From: Mesorhizobium huakuii
GTDB taxonomy: Bacteria; Pseudomonadota; Alphaproteobacteria; Rhizobiales; Rhizobiaceae
Assembly: GCF_014189455.1 (NCBI RefSeq)
Contig: NZ_CP050299.1
Span: 372,001 to 436,000 of the forward strand
Length of the DNA: 64,000 bases
Direction of reading: 5' to 3'
Of the stretch, positions 30,591 to 40,240 are shown piece after piece. The notes under the pieces were generated by a model. It did no database searches. It saw only the letters and a program-made list of their open reading frames with translations, and had not been told where the DNA came from. The translations under genes and the position numbers were made by a program. Position 1 is the first letter of the stretch; each line of letters begins with the position of its first letter.

Positions 30591-31543
30591 CGCGTCAGCG
30601 GCAATTTCGTGCCCGCGACCGCCCTTTCATCGAGGACCCCACGGCGGAAACGATAGAGCTTTGCTGGTCGCCCCCCCGTATCAACGGAAGTCTCGCCAGT
30701 TTTCTCGACCAGCTCCTGCTGCTCAACAAGCCTGCGGAAGTTCGGCTTGTTGATGAGCCTGCCAGCTAAGGCTTCCACCGTTCGCTGCAGCTGCAGCAGT
30801 GTGAAAGTCGGCTGCATAAGCTCGAAGACGACCGGCCGGTATTTGATTTTGGAGCGCAGCCGCGCAATGCCGGTCGCCACGATGCGGCGATGATCGACGA
30901 CCATGGACTCGCTGGGCACCAGGGGAAGCGGGGTCGCGTCCGTGCCGCTTCCGGCCTCCTGAACCAGGCCTGCTTCGTAAAGCAACTCATAGCGTTGAAG
31001 CGCGAGTTCCTCGTTCCAATGGCGATCATCGAAGCCGAACGCTATCGCCGACCGCTGACGGCGTTCGCGTCGCGTGGCTGCGTCGCTTGCGCCATCCGCC
31101 CACTCGATCAAGCGCGGTCGCACAAAATCCAGCATCACCGGCGGCGTGCCGGAGCGGTGATCCTCCCATGGAAAATATTCGTACCAACTTCGCCAGCCGC
31201 ACTCGGTCGAGCTCTGTTCCTTGCGGGTCAGTGCGAGATAGCTGATGGAGATGGCGCGCTCGCGCTCGGCGCCGATGCGGTCCCGATCCGCGAACGTGTA
31301 GAGTTGCTCGGTATACCCAAGCGGATGGCCGGTCTGCTGCTCGACCCACCCCCTCAGGCCGGATTGCAGCGATCGGTGCTCGAGCGCAAACGGTCCGGAG
31401 GGAAGGGTGTTCATCCGGCCGATTGTTAGGACACAGGGTTCACTGTCATTGACGGCGACGACAACGGCGATCAAATCTACTTTGACTTGGCCGGCCTTGA
31501 TGGCGGCTCTGTCTTTCCCGGTTCCTGTTTTCTTGTGGTCCAT
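30584..31543 (-). CDS. nadQ: NadQ/NrtR-family regulator of NAD biosynthesis
   Basis: This 319-residue protein has an N-terminal Nudix-like fold ('KVDLIAVVVAVNDSEPCVLT') that lacks a recognisable GX5EX7REUXEE catalytic box. A C-terminal winged-helix region follows ('FELMQPTFTLLQLQRTVEAL' and 'RRLVEQQELVEKTGETSVDT'). That layout is typical of NrtR regulators, and alphaproteobacteria have a nadABC-linked branch called NadQ. The position directly upstream of nadABC in the same orientation agrees. It presumably represses nadABC in response to an NAD-related metabolite (inference). Confidence 0.8.
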   Translation of the reverse strand: MDHKKTGTGKDRAAIKAGQVKVDLIAVVVAVNDSEPCVLTIGRMNTLPSGPFALEHRSLQSGLRGWVEQQTGHPLGYTEQLYTFADRDRIGAERERAISISYLALTRKEQSSTECGWRSWYEYFPWEDHRSGTPPVMLDFVRPRLIEWADGASDAATRRERRQRSAIAFGFDDRHWNEELALQRYELLYEAGLVQEAGSGTDATPLPLVPSESMVVDHRRIVATGIARLRSKIKYRPVVFELMQPTFTLLQLQRTVEALAGRLINKPNFRRLVEQQELVEKTGETSVDTGGRPAKLYRFRRGVLDERAVAGTKLPLTRA

Positions 31544-31736
31544 GTCCGCGAAGTGGTTGGCCCAGAGCTAGGGGCGCCTTAATCGATTTAGTGTAAGCGT
31601 GGAGGTCTGCGCGTCAACACCGCAGATCCGCAAGTCCGCTTTTTTAGCTCTTCGCATTTGCACAAAAATATGCCAAACGCGACACCCGCAGCGGGTAACG
31701 CAAGGGAAGGAGGCGCGGGTTGAGCGCAGCTGGCTG

Positions 31737-32190
31737 TCGATGGTGTGGCGACGGTCGTGGCCAAGCTCTTTCCGCAGACCGGCGCTGACTTCGCGTTTTT
31801 TGGCGAGAAGGATTTCCAGCAGCTTCAGACTGTCAGACGCATGGTGAGGGACCTTGATATTGCGCAACGTCCGGCTCTCGCCAGCGGAACGCGTCATCGC
31901 CCCAAAGCTGGCATCGGTCCTCTTCGATACGGCCGAGCGGCTTGAGCGCGGCTCTCCCGTCAGCCAACGCTTGATGAAGCGCGTGCAACAATTCTGGCCG
32001 CCGGCTATCGCGAGGTCGAATACCTGGAACTTCGCGGGGAAACAGATCTGCGAGCTTTGGCAAGCCTTGACCGACCGGCACGGCTGCTTGTCGCGGCTTG
32101 GCTGGGCGACACACGGCTCATCGACAATGTGTCAACGTCACCGCCTGGCAATTGGTCAGGTTCGCGGCGTTGTCTTCAAGCAGAAGCAGG
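31737..32190 (+). pseudogene. panC: Relic of pantoate-beta-alanine ligase (panC)
   Basis: Pieces of PanC occur in order but in different frames: '[20 protein letters not shown]' followed by '[19 protein letters not shown]', then '[20 protein letters not shown]', 'YREVEYLELRGETDLRALAS' and 'LLVAAWLGDTRLIDNV'. The N-terminal half is absent, the region after RDLDI is deleted, and several frameshifts are present. It is a decayed vitamin gene next to the nad/bio block. Confidence 0.85.
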
Positions 32191-32308
32191 AAAGTAATGG
32201 GAGCGATGATGGGGACGAGATCCTGCGCGTCGCTTCGATTCGCGATCGTTTAGCCCGAGCCCCGCGCCTGAGCATCGAGGAACATCCGCGGAGTTTACGC
32301 AAAACCAG

Positions 32309-33017
32309 ATGCATCGGCTATTTGAAAAATTCATCGAGCAACTTTCAGCAAGCGTCGATGCTGCGGATCTCCACGAGGCAATGGCCTCGGCCGCCGCCGG
32401 CTTGGAATTTCCGCTCTTCGCTTACTTCACTTACCCGCCAGCCTCCAGCGACACGCCGTTAGTGATCTCGAATTATCCTTCTTCCTGGACCTCCAATTAT
32501 CTGCGACTGCGCTACCACAGCGTCGATCCGGTGATCCTGCGCGGGCTGCGAGGCTTGAATACTTTCCACTGGGGGCTGGATCGAGATCATCGGTATTTGC
32601 CAGCCTCGCAGCAAGAAGTTTTGGAAAACGCAGCTCAGTTTGGCATTCGGTGCGGCTTGACCATGTCCATACATGATCATCGCGGCCGCTTTGCTGGCTG
32701 ACCTTCGCTTCAGATGAGGCGCGTCCGCCTGTCTTGCGGTCGCTGGAATGCTACGAAAAAGCCTTGCAGTTGGTAGCGATCAACTTCCACATTCATGTCC
32801 GGCGCAGGCTCGCCGGCAATTGCGTGGTGGATGGCGCAAAGACGCGGGAGTTCGAAGCTCTGAAATGGGCGGCGCGGCGTGGGATATCAGCCAGATCCTC
32901 GGCCTCTCGAAACGCACCGTGACCTTCCATCTGGAAAACGCCAAGGCAAAGCTTGGCGTGCGAACCATCAATCAGGCTGTAGCAAGGATGGCCGCTTCCG
33001 GTCACGCCACAACCTGA
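32309..33017 (+). pseudogene. LuxR/TraR-type quorum-sensing regulator, frameshifted
   Basis: The first ~125 codons encode an autoinducer-binding domain ('YPSSWTSNYLRLRYHSVDPV' and 'DRDHRYLPASQQEVLENAAQ'). Near 32695 the frame shifts, and 'LTFASDEARPPVLRSLECYE' continues in another frame. A further shift leads to the C-terminal helix-turn-helix 'WDISQILGLSKRTVTFHLEN' and 'AKAKLGVRTINQAVARM'. All domains of a ~236-residue LuxR solo or TraR-like protein remain, but at least two frameshifts make it a pseudogene unless these are sequence errors. Confidence 0.85.
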
Positions 33018-33101
33018 TCGTCTCGTTCGCCTCTATCTGAACCGAGCATCGTCTGCGCCAGTCTCCTTAATTCCGGCAGTGAAGGCACCCGGGGGGCATG
33101 C

Positions 33102-33149
33102 ATCCATCAATTGGATGGGGCCGCATAAACAAAATCGATTTGCTCAATA
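33102..33149 (+). promoter_or_regulatory. nod box upstream of acyltransferase gene
   Basis: The sequence ATCCATCAATTGGATG, then a spacer, then ATAAACAAAATCGATTTG fits the nod-box layout (ATCCA, GATG, AAACAAtcgATTT) with few mismatches. The next gene downstream on the same strand is the acyltransferase at 33501, about 350 bp away. Confidence 0.8.
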
Positions 33150-33500
33150 GCGCGAGGAGACGTTAGTCCGCCGTCGACTAAGTTTTGGTGCCGATTTTTG
33201 GAACCGACTACGCAGCATCGCAATGGATCCTCATGCTTCGAAATCACGTCAGGACACCTGGCACAGGATGTTTCTTGGTTCGGCGGTCAATAGCAGAGAA
33301 CGCCTTTAACCCGAATGCCTTCCCCGAAAATGTCATTGTCCCAGCGAAGGAGGCTGGCGTCGATGACATGGTCGTACACGTCCGGAGAGCTTTGCGGGCG
33401 ACCGGAAGGGGAGTGGCCGCCAAGGGCTGCGGGTACCGACGCCAGCCCAAACTGTGTGCTGCCGACACTCGCCTTGGCCTGTGAACAGAGGACTAATTTA

Positions 33501-35372
33501 ATGACATACAGGCGTGATATCGATGGCCTTCGGGCCCTTGCGGTGTTGCCGGTCGTACTGTTCCATTTCGGAATCTCGGCAATTCCCGGCGGTTTTACCG
33601 GCGTGGACATCTTCTTCGTCATATCTGGCTACCTGATCACCGGAAGCCTTCTGGACGACCTTGAACGCGGCGAGTTTTCGATCGTCAGCTTCTACTGGCG
33701 CCGTGCCCGACGCATTCTGCCGGCCCTGATCTTTGTCACGCTCCTCACCTGCATCGCGGCATTGTTCATTCTTCTGCCGTCAGATCTGCACGAATTCAGT
33801 CTCAGCGTCATAGCGGCATCGACTTTCTGGTCAAACATCTATTTTTGGAAAACGTCAAATTACTTCTCCATCGATGCCGAGCTCCGACCGCTGTTGCACA
33901 CGTGGTCGCTTTCGGTCGAGGAGCAGTACTATATCTTTGCCCCAATCCTGATGTTCCTGATCTATCGCTATTTTGCGAAGCGCTGGCTGACAGCACTCCT
34001 ACCGATCATTCTCGGCAGCTTCGTGCTCGCGGTCATGGCGACATGGCTGGCGCCAAGCGCTGGATTCTACCTGCTGCCGACACGAGTCTGGGAACTCATG
34101 CTGGGCGCCGTGCTCATGCTGAAACGGCCCCCGCCGTTGAACAATCAATTTCTTATGGAAATGGTAGGGCTGGCCGGATTTGGCCTTCTCGCCATCGGGT
34201 TCTTCGCGATTTCGGAGAGCGATCCGTTCCCGGGCTACAACGCGCTGTATCCGTGCCTCGGAACGGCCCTCCTTATCTATGTCGGCCAAAATAGCCCATC
34301 GACGATTGCTAGCCGCATACTCGAAGTCCGGCCACTGGTCTTGATCGGCCTCATCTCCTATTCGCTGTATCTTGTTCACTGGCCGATCAATGCGTTCGCG
34401 CACTATCTTTCGTTACAAAATCTCGACCCGTCGATAATCATTGCGATGACGGTTGCAAGCTTCGCATTGGCTGCATTCTCCTGGAAGTATATCGAGCAGC
34501 CGTTTCGGCAGAAAAGGTCCTTCACCGCCCCGTTGCCGATCTTCGCCTTTTCAGCGGGTGCGATCGCTCTTGTTTGCGTTGGCGGGGCGGCCGGGGCGAT
34601 CGGCAACGGCTTTCCGCAACGGTTCCCGGAGTATGCCCAGCAGCGGATTCCTGCCGGGGACTGGCTCGAGGGGACCTGTTTCAACGAGGGCTCGAGCCGG
34701 ATCGAAAGCTGGAACATCGAGGACTGCACACGCACTCGCGGCTTCGCTACGACCGTTTTGTTGTGGGGCGACTCCTTCGCCGCCCACTATGTTTCAGGGC
34801 TGGAGGCCAACAAAAAGAAAATTCAAGCCAACGTCGTGGAATATACTTACGCAGGCTGTCCACCGATTCTCTCTTACTTCTCGTATGCACGCCCGGATTG
34901 CATACGGTTCAATCAGAAGGCCCTGGAGATCATCCGGGACGCAGGCATCAAGACGGTTGTCCTCAGCGGGCGGTGGACCGACTACGAGGCGAGAAGTTTC
35001 GACGGTCTCCAGCAAACGATCGATACGCTTCGTGGCCGGGGCGTGCGCATGTTCGTCATCGGCCAGTCTCCGCAATTCATAACCGACGTTCGGAAAATCG
35101 CATTCTTCGCAAAGCGCAGAAATTCGGATGATACATACTGGCCAATGGCCATGGATCCCGACATCAACAATCGTATGCGCTCATTTACCAAAGGCGCCAC
35201 TTTCATCGATCCGCTGAAATTCCTCTGTAGCGCAGGACGCTGCCCCTACGCCGACGCAGGCGAGTTTCTCTATTTCGACTACGGTCATTTTTCTTCCGTC
35301 GGCGCCATTCTGGCAATTTCGAAATACTGGCCGGTTTTAGCCACAGACAATGCCCTTGCTGTGACGAAATAA
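33501..35372 (+). CDS. Nod-box-controlled acyltransferase-3/SGNH membrane protein, candidate Nod factor O-acetyltransferase (NoeT-like)
   Basis: This 623-residue protein starts 'RRDIDGLRALAVLPVVLFHF', the signature of acyltransferase family 3 (OafA/NodX type). About ten membrane segments follow (to residue ~370), with 'GVDIFFVISGYLITG', 'FYWRRARRILPA' and 'HTWSLSVEEQYYIFAP'. The C-terminal ~240 residues form an SGNH-type domain ('TVLLWGDSFAAHYVSGLE' with the Ser; the late 'DYGHFSSVGA' supplies Asp/His). Such proteins O-acetylate surface sugars. A nod box upstream points to Nod factor decoration. Neorhizobium galegae NoeT is a comparable nod-regulated acetyltransferase; orthology is not proven here. 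Confidence 0.78.
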   Translation: MTYRRDIDGLRALAVLPVVLFHFGISAIPGGFTGVDIFFVISGYLITGSLLDDLERGEFSIVSFYWRRARRILPALIFVTLLTCIAALFILLPSDLHEFSLSVIAASTFWSNIYFWKTSNYFSIDAELRPLLHTWSLSVEEQYYIFAPILMFLIYRYFAKRWLTALLPIILGSFVLAVMATWLAPSAGFYLLPTRVWELMLGAVLMLKRPPPLNNQFLMEMVGLAGFGLLAIGFFAISESDPFPGYNALYPCLGTALLIYVGQNSPSTIASRILEVRPLVLIGLISYSLYLVHWPINAFAHYLSLQNLDPSIIIAMTVASFALAAFSWKYIEQPFRQKRSFTAPLPIFAFSAGAIALVCVGGAAGAIGNGFPQRFPEYAQQRIPAGDWLEGTCFNEGSSRIESWNIEDCTRTRGFATTVLLWGDSFAAHYVSGLEANKKKIQANVVEYTYAGCPPILSYFSYARPDCIRFNQKALEIIRDAGIKTVVLSGRWTDYEARSFDGLQQTIDTLRGRGVRMFVIGQSPQFITDVRKIAFFAKRRNSDDTYWPMAMDPDINNRMRSFTKGATFIDPLKFLCSAGRCPYADAGEFLYFDYGHFSSVGAILAISKYWPVLATDNALAVTK

Positions 35373-35479
35373 GCCCGCGGGCGGCTGGCAAAGCACGAAA
35401 GCGAGGCGCACTCGCGCGCGTAGCAAAACTCACACATGTGTTGGGGCAAGTTTGGAGACACTGTCGTCTATTAGCTTAG

Positions 35480-36893
35480 CATTACAGTTGCATATTTATC
35501 TACGGTCTGAATCTATGGGTCTCCATGATTCGGAGGTCATGGATGACAGGTGCATCAATCGAGACGACGCTTGAGCTTTGGGCATCATCGCTGCGTGACG
35601 TGAAGGCTCGCATGCGCGGACTGTTTACGCAGGAGCGAGTTGCAGCCTCTGCGAACCTCTTCCTGGACGGCCTGCTGGGTGACGAGCGGCGTAAGACAGG
35701 TTGGATGCGCGCTGAGGCGGCCGGTGACCCCGGCCCGTGGCGGCAACAAGCCGTTCTGGGTCGCGGGCGTTGGGACGCGGACGCACTTCGCGACATCGTG
35801 CGAGAGTATGTTGTAGAAAACCTCGCCACGGATGATGCGGTCCTGGTCATCGACGAGACGGGCTTCCTCAAGCAGGGCAAGACGTCGTGCGGTGTTGCGC
35901 GTCAATATACAGGTTCGGCAGGCAAGATAACGAACTGCCAGATCGGTGTGTTCGCCGCCTATGTGTCCGCTCGCGGTCATGCCTTTATCGACCGGGCCTT
36001 GTACTTGCCCAAAAGCTGGACCGGAGATCGGGCAAGGCTTGCAGCAACCCATGTTCCTGAGGCTATAGCCTTCGCTACCAAGCCAGGCTTGGCTGTCGAT
36101 ATGATACGGCGTGCGCTGGCAGCCGATGTGCCGTTTTCATGGGTGGCCGCAGATGCGGTGTATGGCGTCGGGGACGTCGAAGGAACCCTGCGCCGAGCCT
36201 GCAAAGGCTACGTTCTTGGGGTCAAATCGGACCACCATTTCGGCTCCTGGTCGGGTAAGCCTCCGGTCGCCGGCACAGCTCAGGAGATCGCCCGTGATCT
36301 TGATCCAACTGCATGGCAGCGTCTTTCCGCCGGTGAGGGCACCAAAGGCGCGCGGCTTCATGACTGGGCCTACTGCGAACTCGCCGATCTCGATGCCGAC
36401 GAATATAACGAGACGAAATCGGGGCTTTGGACCCGTGGCCTCCTAATCCGGCGCAATATCAGCGACGGTGATCTCGCATTCTTCACCACATGGTGCCCGG
36501 CCGGGACGGGCATCCAGACGCTCGTTTCCGTTGAAGGCCATCGCTGGGCGATCGAAGACAGCTTCGAGACCGCCAAGAACGAGCTCGGACTCGATCACAA
36601 CGAAACCCGGTCATGGCATGGCTGGCATCGCCACGTCTCCCTCGTCATGCTGGCCTTCGCCATGATGGCGGTGATCCGATACCGCGCCAATGACGTGACG
36701 CCCCAAAAAAGACCGCGGATGCCGACCATCAGGATTTGATCCGCTGGTCTATCCAGGAAGTCCGGCGCATCGCCATCAGACTCGCCCAGCGTCGCATAAA
36801 ACCCGCCTACGTCATCGCATGGTCATGCTGGAGGCGCGCCCATCAGGCGGCCGCTCGACGAGCTCATCTGAAATCTAAACCGCAACTGTAATG
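35480..36893 (+). mobile_element. IS701-family insertion sequence with perfect ends
   Basis: The element is 1414 bp, bounded by the inverted repeat CATTACAGTTGC at both ends (perfect over 12 bp) and a 4-bp target duplication TTAG (35476-35479 and 36894-36897). It carries one transposase gene. The intact ends suggest recent insertion between the acyltransferase gene and the nod cluster. Confidence 0.9.
35543..36891 (+). CDS. IS701-family transposase with a frameshift near the C-terminus
   Basis: The ATG at 35543 follows GGAGGTCATGG. Family features are '[20 protein letters not shown]' followed by '[20 protein letters not shown]', '[13 protein letters not shown]' and '[20 protein letters not shown]' followed by '[16 protein letters not shown]'. 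The frame ends early at 36739 but continues in another frame from the A6 run at 36705-36710 ('[20 protein letters not shown]') to a stop at 36891. Joining the frames gives ~449 residues, normal for the family. Either a real indel, a sequence error or slippage at the A-run explains it. Confidence 0.85.
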
Positions 36894-36950
36894 TTAGGCT
36901 TCGTGGACAAAGCTTGACGCTAGACTCGGTCGCTGATTCAAGGCTGTCTT

Positions 36951-37182
36951 TTGGAGGCAGCGTTGGGCGCGCGGATTGGGGTATCGGACGAGGAATGGGC
37001 ACTGATCGGGCCGCTGCTGCCAGCACAGCGGGGTCGAGGGTGCCGTCCGGCGCAGGATAATCGGCGCTATTTCGAAGGCATGATATGTATGGCCCGAACC
37101 GGGGCGCAATGGCGTCATCTGCCTGATGAATATGGCAAATGGAACAGTGTCTTCCGCCGATGCCGACGATGGGTCGCGACGG
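36951..37182 (+). mobile_element. IS5-family transposase N-terminal remnant
   Basis: The text '[20 protein letters not shown]' and '[20 protein letters not shown]' followed by '[13 protein letters not shown]' is the N-terminus of an IS5-family transposase. It ends abruptly at the nodD relic, so it probably marks an IS end that truncated nodD. Confidence 0.8.
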
Positions 37183-37186
37183 GGGT

Positions 37187-37561
37187 TCAAGCAAGAACCA
37201 TTCCTCGATGGAGGGCTTCAGAATACGCCCGAACCTGACCGAGACGTGCCTCATCGACATGTATCTCTCGAACGTAAGCTGCCGGACAGCTGCTTGTGGT
37301 GGACAGCCATAATCGAGCACTGGATGTGCAGAGATCGTCGCGAACCGCGGGGGCAAGTGCTGCCGCACGCGGGGTCACAAAACGTTCGCGGCCGCTCGTC
37401 GTAAACAGTTCATCGCCGAAAAAATCGCGCAGCGGGGGCGACGGCCGCACTCATGGCCGGCTGACTGAGGTTGATGGGGCGGGCCGCCGCCGAGAGGCTG
37501 CGCTCCACCAGCAGCGCGTCGAGCACAACGAGGAGATTTAGGTCAATCCCTTTGAAACGCA
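37187..37561 (-). pseudogene. nodD: nodD relic 1 (N-terminal part only)
   Basis: On the minus strand, [20 protein letters not shown] begins exactly like NodD, continues with '[20 protein letters not shown]' and, after a frameshift, '[19 protein letters not shown]'. Only about the first 120 codons remain before the IS5 remnant. It is divergent from nodA with a nod box between, the classical nodD-nod box-nodA arrangement. Confidence 0.88.
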
Positions 37562-37572
37562 TGTCTTTAGCT

Positions 37573-37621
37573 ATCCATAGCGTGGATGCCGTCAATCGAA
37601 ACAAACGATTTTACCGATTCT
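37573..37621 (+). promoter_or_regulatory. nod box 1 (nodAFEG)
   Basis: ATCCATAGCGTGGATGCC, then ATCGAAACAAACGATTTTAC and CGATT, is an almost perfect nod box. It lies about 265 bp upstream of nodA and should be the NodD-dependent promoter of nodA-nodF-nodE-(nodG). Confidence 0.95.
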
Positions 37622-37672
37622 GGAGAACGTCGCATAGGGAGAATTCAAAGAAGCCCTAAAGGAAAATCGTCG

Positions 37673-37846
37673 ATGTTTGCGTTAGCTCCAAGGAGCATTC
37701 TCGGCTCGGAGGAGCATCTTCTGGTGTACGCCTTCCGGCATACGCCGAAACATCAATCAACTCGCATGTCGGTTGCGGCTTGGTTCTTCGGTGATCCGCG
37801 CAAGGTCCATCGCGTCAGCTCGACGCGACAAGCTCTCCATGCGTAG
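37673..37846 (+). CDS. Small leader open reading frame between nod box 1 and nodA
   Basis: A 57-codon frame starts MFALAPRSILGSEEHLLVYA. The same start and first ~25 codons occur in the duplicated leader behind nod box 2, where the frame is later shifted. About half of the differences in that part are silent. It may be a chance frame in a conserved leader; no family is recognised. Confidence 0.25.
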   Translation: MFALAPRSILGSEEHLLVYAFRHTPKHQSTRMSVAAWFFGDPRKVHRVSSTRQALHA

Positions 37847-37886
37847 GCGCTTATCTCAAAAACAGCAATCAAGATGAGGTATTTCC

Positions 37887-38477
37887 ATGGGCTCTGACGT
37901 ACGGTGGAAGTTGTGCTGGGAAAATGAGTTGCAACTGGCCGACCATGTCGAACTCTCCGATTTCTTTCTAAAGACTTATGGACGGCATGGGGCCTTCCTC
38001 GCAAAGCCATTCGAAGGCGGCCGTAGCTGGGCCGGTGCAAGGCCGGAATTCCGCGCAATCGGTTACGACGCGCACGGCATAGCGGCTCATATTGGCATAC
38101 TGCGCCGCTTCATCAAAGTTGGCGAGGTCGATCTACTGGTGGCCGAAATTGGCTTATACGGGGTCCGTCCGGATCTTGAGGGACTCGGAATCAGCTTTTC
38201 ACTGAGCGTTGTGTACCCATTGCTGCAGCGGATGGGGGTTCCATTTGTGTTCGGCACGGTTCGGCAGGCAATGCGGAACCACGTTGAGAGGTTCTGCCGC
38301 GGCGGTCTGGCGAGCATTGTGTCGGGGGTTGAGGTACGGTCCACCCTCGCAAATATACATCCCTACATGCCGCCTACCCGCGTCGAGGACGTGATCGTCT
38401 TCGTTGCGCCAATTGGACGCTCGATGGACGAGTGGCCGCCCGGCACCCTGATCGACCGAAACGGTCCAGAATTGTAA
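37887..38477 (+). CDS. nodA: NodA, Nod factor N-acyltransferase
   Basis: This 196-residue acyltransferase transfers a fatty acid from an acyl carrier protein to the free amino group of the chitin oligomer made by NodC and NodB. The sequence shows the conserved blocks '[20 protein letters not shown]', '[20 protein letters not shown]' and '[20 protein letters not shown]', and the ending '[18 protein letters not shown]'. The length is normal. It follows nod box 1, and a nodB relic rather than nodB lies downstream, so nodA is separated from nodBC in this strain. Confidence 0.98.
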   Translation: MGSDVRWKLCWENELQLADHVELSDFFLKTYGRHGAFLAKPFEGGRSWAGARPEFRAIGYDAHGIAAHIGILRRFIKVGEVDLLVAEIGLYGVRPDLEGLGISFSLSVVYPLLQRMGVPFVFGTVRQAMRNHVERFCRGGLASIVSGVEVRSTLANIHPYMPPTRVEDVIVFVAPIGRSMDEWPPGTLIDRNGPEL

Positions 38478-38481
38478 GCAG

Positions 38482-38650
38482 GACTACACATGTGAGTGCC
38501 GGGTGATGCGCTGACGCCGACCTTTGAGGACTGGCCTAACCCACATTGCATACCGCAGATCCGTCATCTGCTGGCGCCACATCGGGTGCCGGCGACCTTC
38601 TTCGTCATCAGAGCCTACGCCGCCGATCGGCCGGAACTCAGCCCGCCCTT
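38482..38650 (+). pseudogene. nodB: nodB relic downstream of nodA
   Basis: The DNA aligns to the start of the intact nodB at 42490. Shared stretches include CACCGCAGATCC-like and 'GCGACCTTCTTCGTCATC'-like sequence (encoding VPATFFVI as in VAATFFVI), followed by a stretch matching 'ADQPELIRR'. Internal deletions and frameshifts are present, and the remaining two thirds of the gene are gone. Confidence 0.85.
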
Positions 38651-38749
38651 ATGAGCATGAGCTTTGTCGGTGGCTATTTTCGCAACGCGGCCCGCAGGAG
38701 TTGAGCCGCGCCCACGTCAAACCAGCTGAAATCGAAAGGAACAGACAGA

Positions 38750-39031
38750 ATGGCTGATCAACTCGCGACGGAAATCATTACCATAATCAAGAAACGCGTC
38801 GAATCTGAGAACTTTGCGGGAGCGTTTCGACCCATCGTCGGCGAAATAACGACGGAGACGGAAGTGACCGCGCTCGGCATCGATTCGCTGGGACTGGCGG
38901 ACGTGCTCTGGGACCTCGAGCAAGCCTATGGCATTAAGATCGAAATGAACACATCGGAGGCGTGGTCGGATCTGCAGAATGTTGGCGACATCGTGAAAGC
39001 CATCCGCAGCTTGCTTGCTGAGGCAGCTTGA
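38750..39031 (+). CDS. nodF: NodF, specialised acyl carrier protein
   Basis: This 93-residue acyl carrier protein carries special polyunsaturated fatty acids for Nod factors. The 4'-phosphopantetheine Ser is in '[16 protein letters not shown]'. The length and the insertion relative to AcpP are typical of NodF. The stop is directly followed by the nodE start. NodF works with NodE to make alpha,beta-unsaturated acyl chains passed to NodA. Confidence 0.96.
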   Translation: MADQLATEIITIIKKRVESENFAGAFRPIVGEITTETEVTALGIDSLGLADVLWDLEQAYGIKIEMNTSEAWSDLQNVGDIVKAIRSLLAEAA

Positions 39032-40240
39032 ATGGACAGGCGGGTCGTCATCACCGGAATAGGCGGGCTGTGCGGGCTGGGCACTGATGCCCCCTCCATC
39101 TGGAAAGAGATGCGCGAAGGTCGCTCAGCAATCGGCCCGATTGTCACTTCAGAGCTTCATGGGTTGACCGGCACGATCGGTGCCGAGATCAAGACGCTCC
39201 CTGAGCACGACATCGACCGCAAGCAGCTCGTCACCATGGACCGCTTCAGCCTGCTTGCCGTGCTTGCAGCGCGGGAAGCCATGCGACAGGCCGGACTTTC
39301 CTGCGATGAACGAAATGCCTATCGCTTCGGTGCGATAGTGGGCGTCGGCGGCAGCGGCTGGGAAGCGATCGAGGCAAGCTACCGCGCTCTCCTTTTGAAC
39401 GGCGCGCGCCGTGCTGGCGTCATGGACGTACCCAAGGCGATGCCGAGTGCCGCTGCCGGCCAGGTCAGCATGAGCCTCGGCCTGCGCGGGCCGGTCTTCG
39501 GCGTCACCTCCGCCTGCGCCTCTGCCAACCATGCGATTGCCTCAGCCGTAGACCAGATCAGGTGCGGCCGGGCCGACGTGATGCTTGCCGGAGGCAGCGA
39601 CGCGCCATTCGTATTTTGTGTGGTGAAAGCGTGGGAAGCAATGCGCGTGATTGCGCCAGATACCTGCAGGCCCTTCTCCTCCGACAGGAGGGGCTTGGTG
39701 CTGGGCGAGGGTGCGGGGATGGCAGTGCTGGAAAGCTATGAACATGCCACTGCTCGCGGCGCAACGATTATTGCCGAGATCGCCGGCATCGGCCTTTCCG
39801 CTGATGCCTTCAACCTCGTCGCGCCGGCTGTCGAGGGGCCGGAGGCGGCGATGCGCGCCTGCCTTGCCGATGCCGGGCTGAATGCCCAGGATGTCGACTA
39901 CATCAATGCGCACGGCACGGGCACCAAGGCCAATGATCGGATGGAGACGGAGGCGATCAAGCGAGTCTTCGGTGGCCACGCCAACTCGATGTCCATCTCT
40001 TCCACCAAGTCCATGCATGCGCATTGCCTCGGCGCCGCGAGCGCGCTTGAAATGATCGCCTGCGTGATGGCAATCCAAGAGGGTGTCGTGCCGCCGACCG
40101 CCAATTATCGCGAGCCAGACCCCGATTGCGATCTCGATGTCACGCCCAACGTCGCGCGCGAGCGCAAGGTCCGCGTGGCACTGAGCAACGCCTTCGCCAT
40201 GGCCGGCATGAACGCAGTTCTGGCATTCAGGCAGGTGTAG
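39032..40240 (+). CDS. nodE: NodE, beta-ketoacyl synthase for Nod factor acyl chains
   Basis: This 402-residue KAS II-type condensing enzyme has the active-site Cys in '[20 protein letters not shown]' and the two His in '[17 protein letters not shown]' and '[20 protein letters not shown]'. NodE determines chain length and unsaturation with NodF and is a host-range determinant. It starts immediately after nodF. Confidence 0.97.
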   Translation: MDRRVVITGIGGLCGLGTDAPSIWKEMREGRSAIGPIVTSELHGLTGTIGAEIKTLPEHDIDRKQLVTMDRFSLLAVLAAREAMRQAGLSCDERNAYRFGAIVGVGGSGWEAIEASYRALLLNGARRAGVMDVPKAMPSAAAGQVSMSLGLRGPVFGVTSACASANHAIASAVDQIRCGRADVMLAGGSDAPFVFCVVKAWEAMRVIAPDTCRPFSSDRRGLVLGEGAGMAVLESYEHATARGATIIAEIAGIGLSADAFNLVAPAVEGPEAAMRACLADAGLNAQDVDYINAHGTGTKANDRMETEAIKRVFGGHANSMSISSTKSMHAHCLGAASALEMIACVMAIQEGVVPPTANYREPDPDCDLDVTPNVARERKVRVALSNAFAMAGMNAVLAFRQV

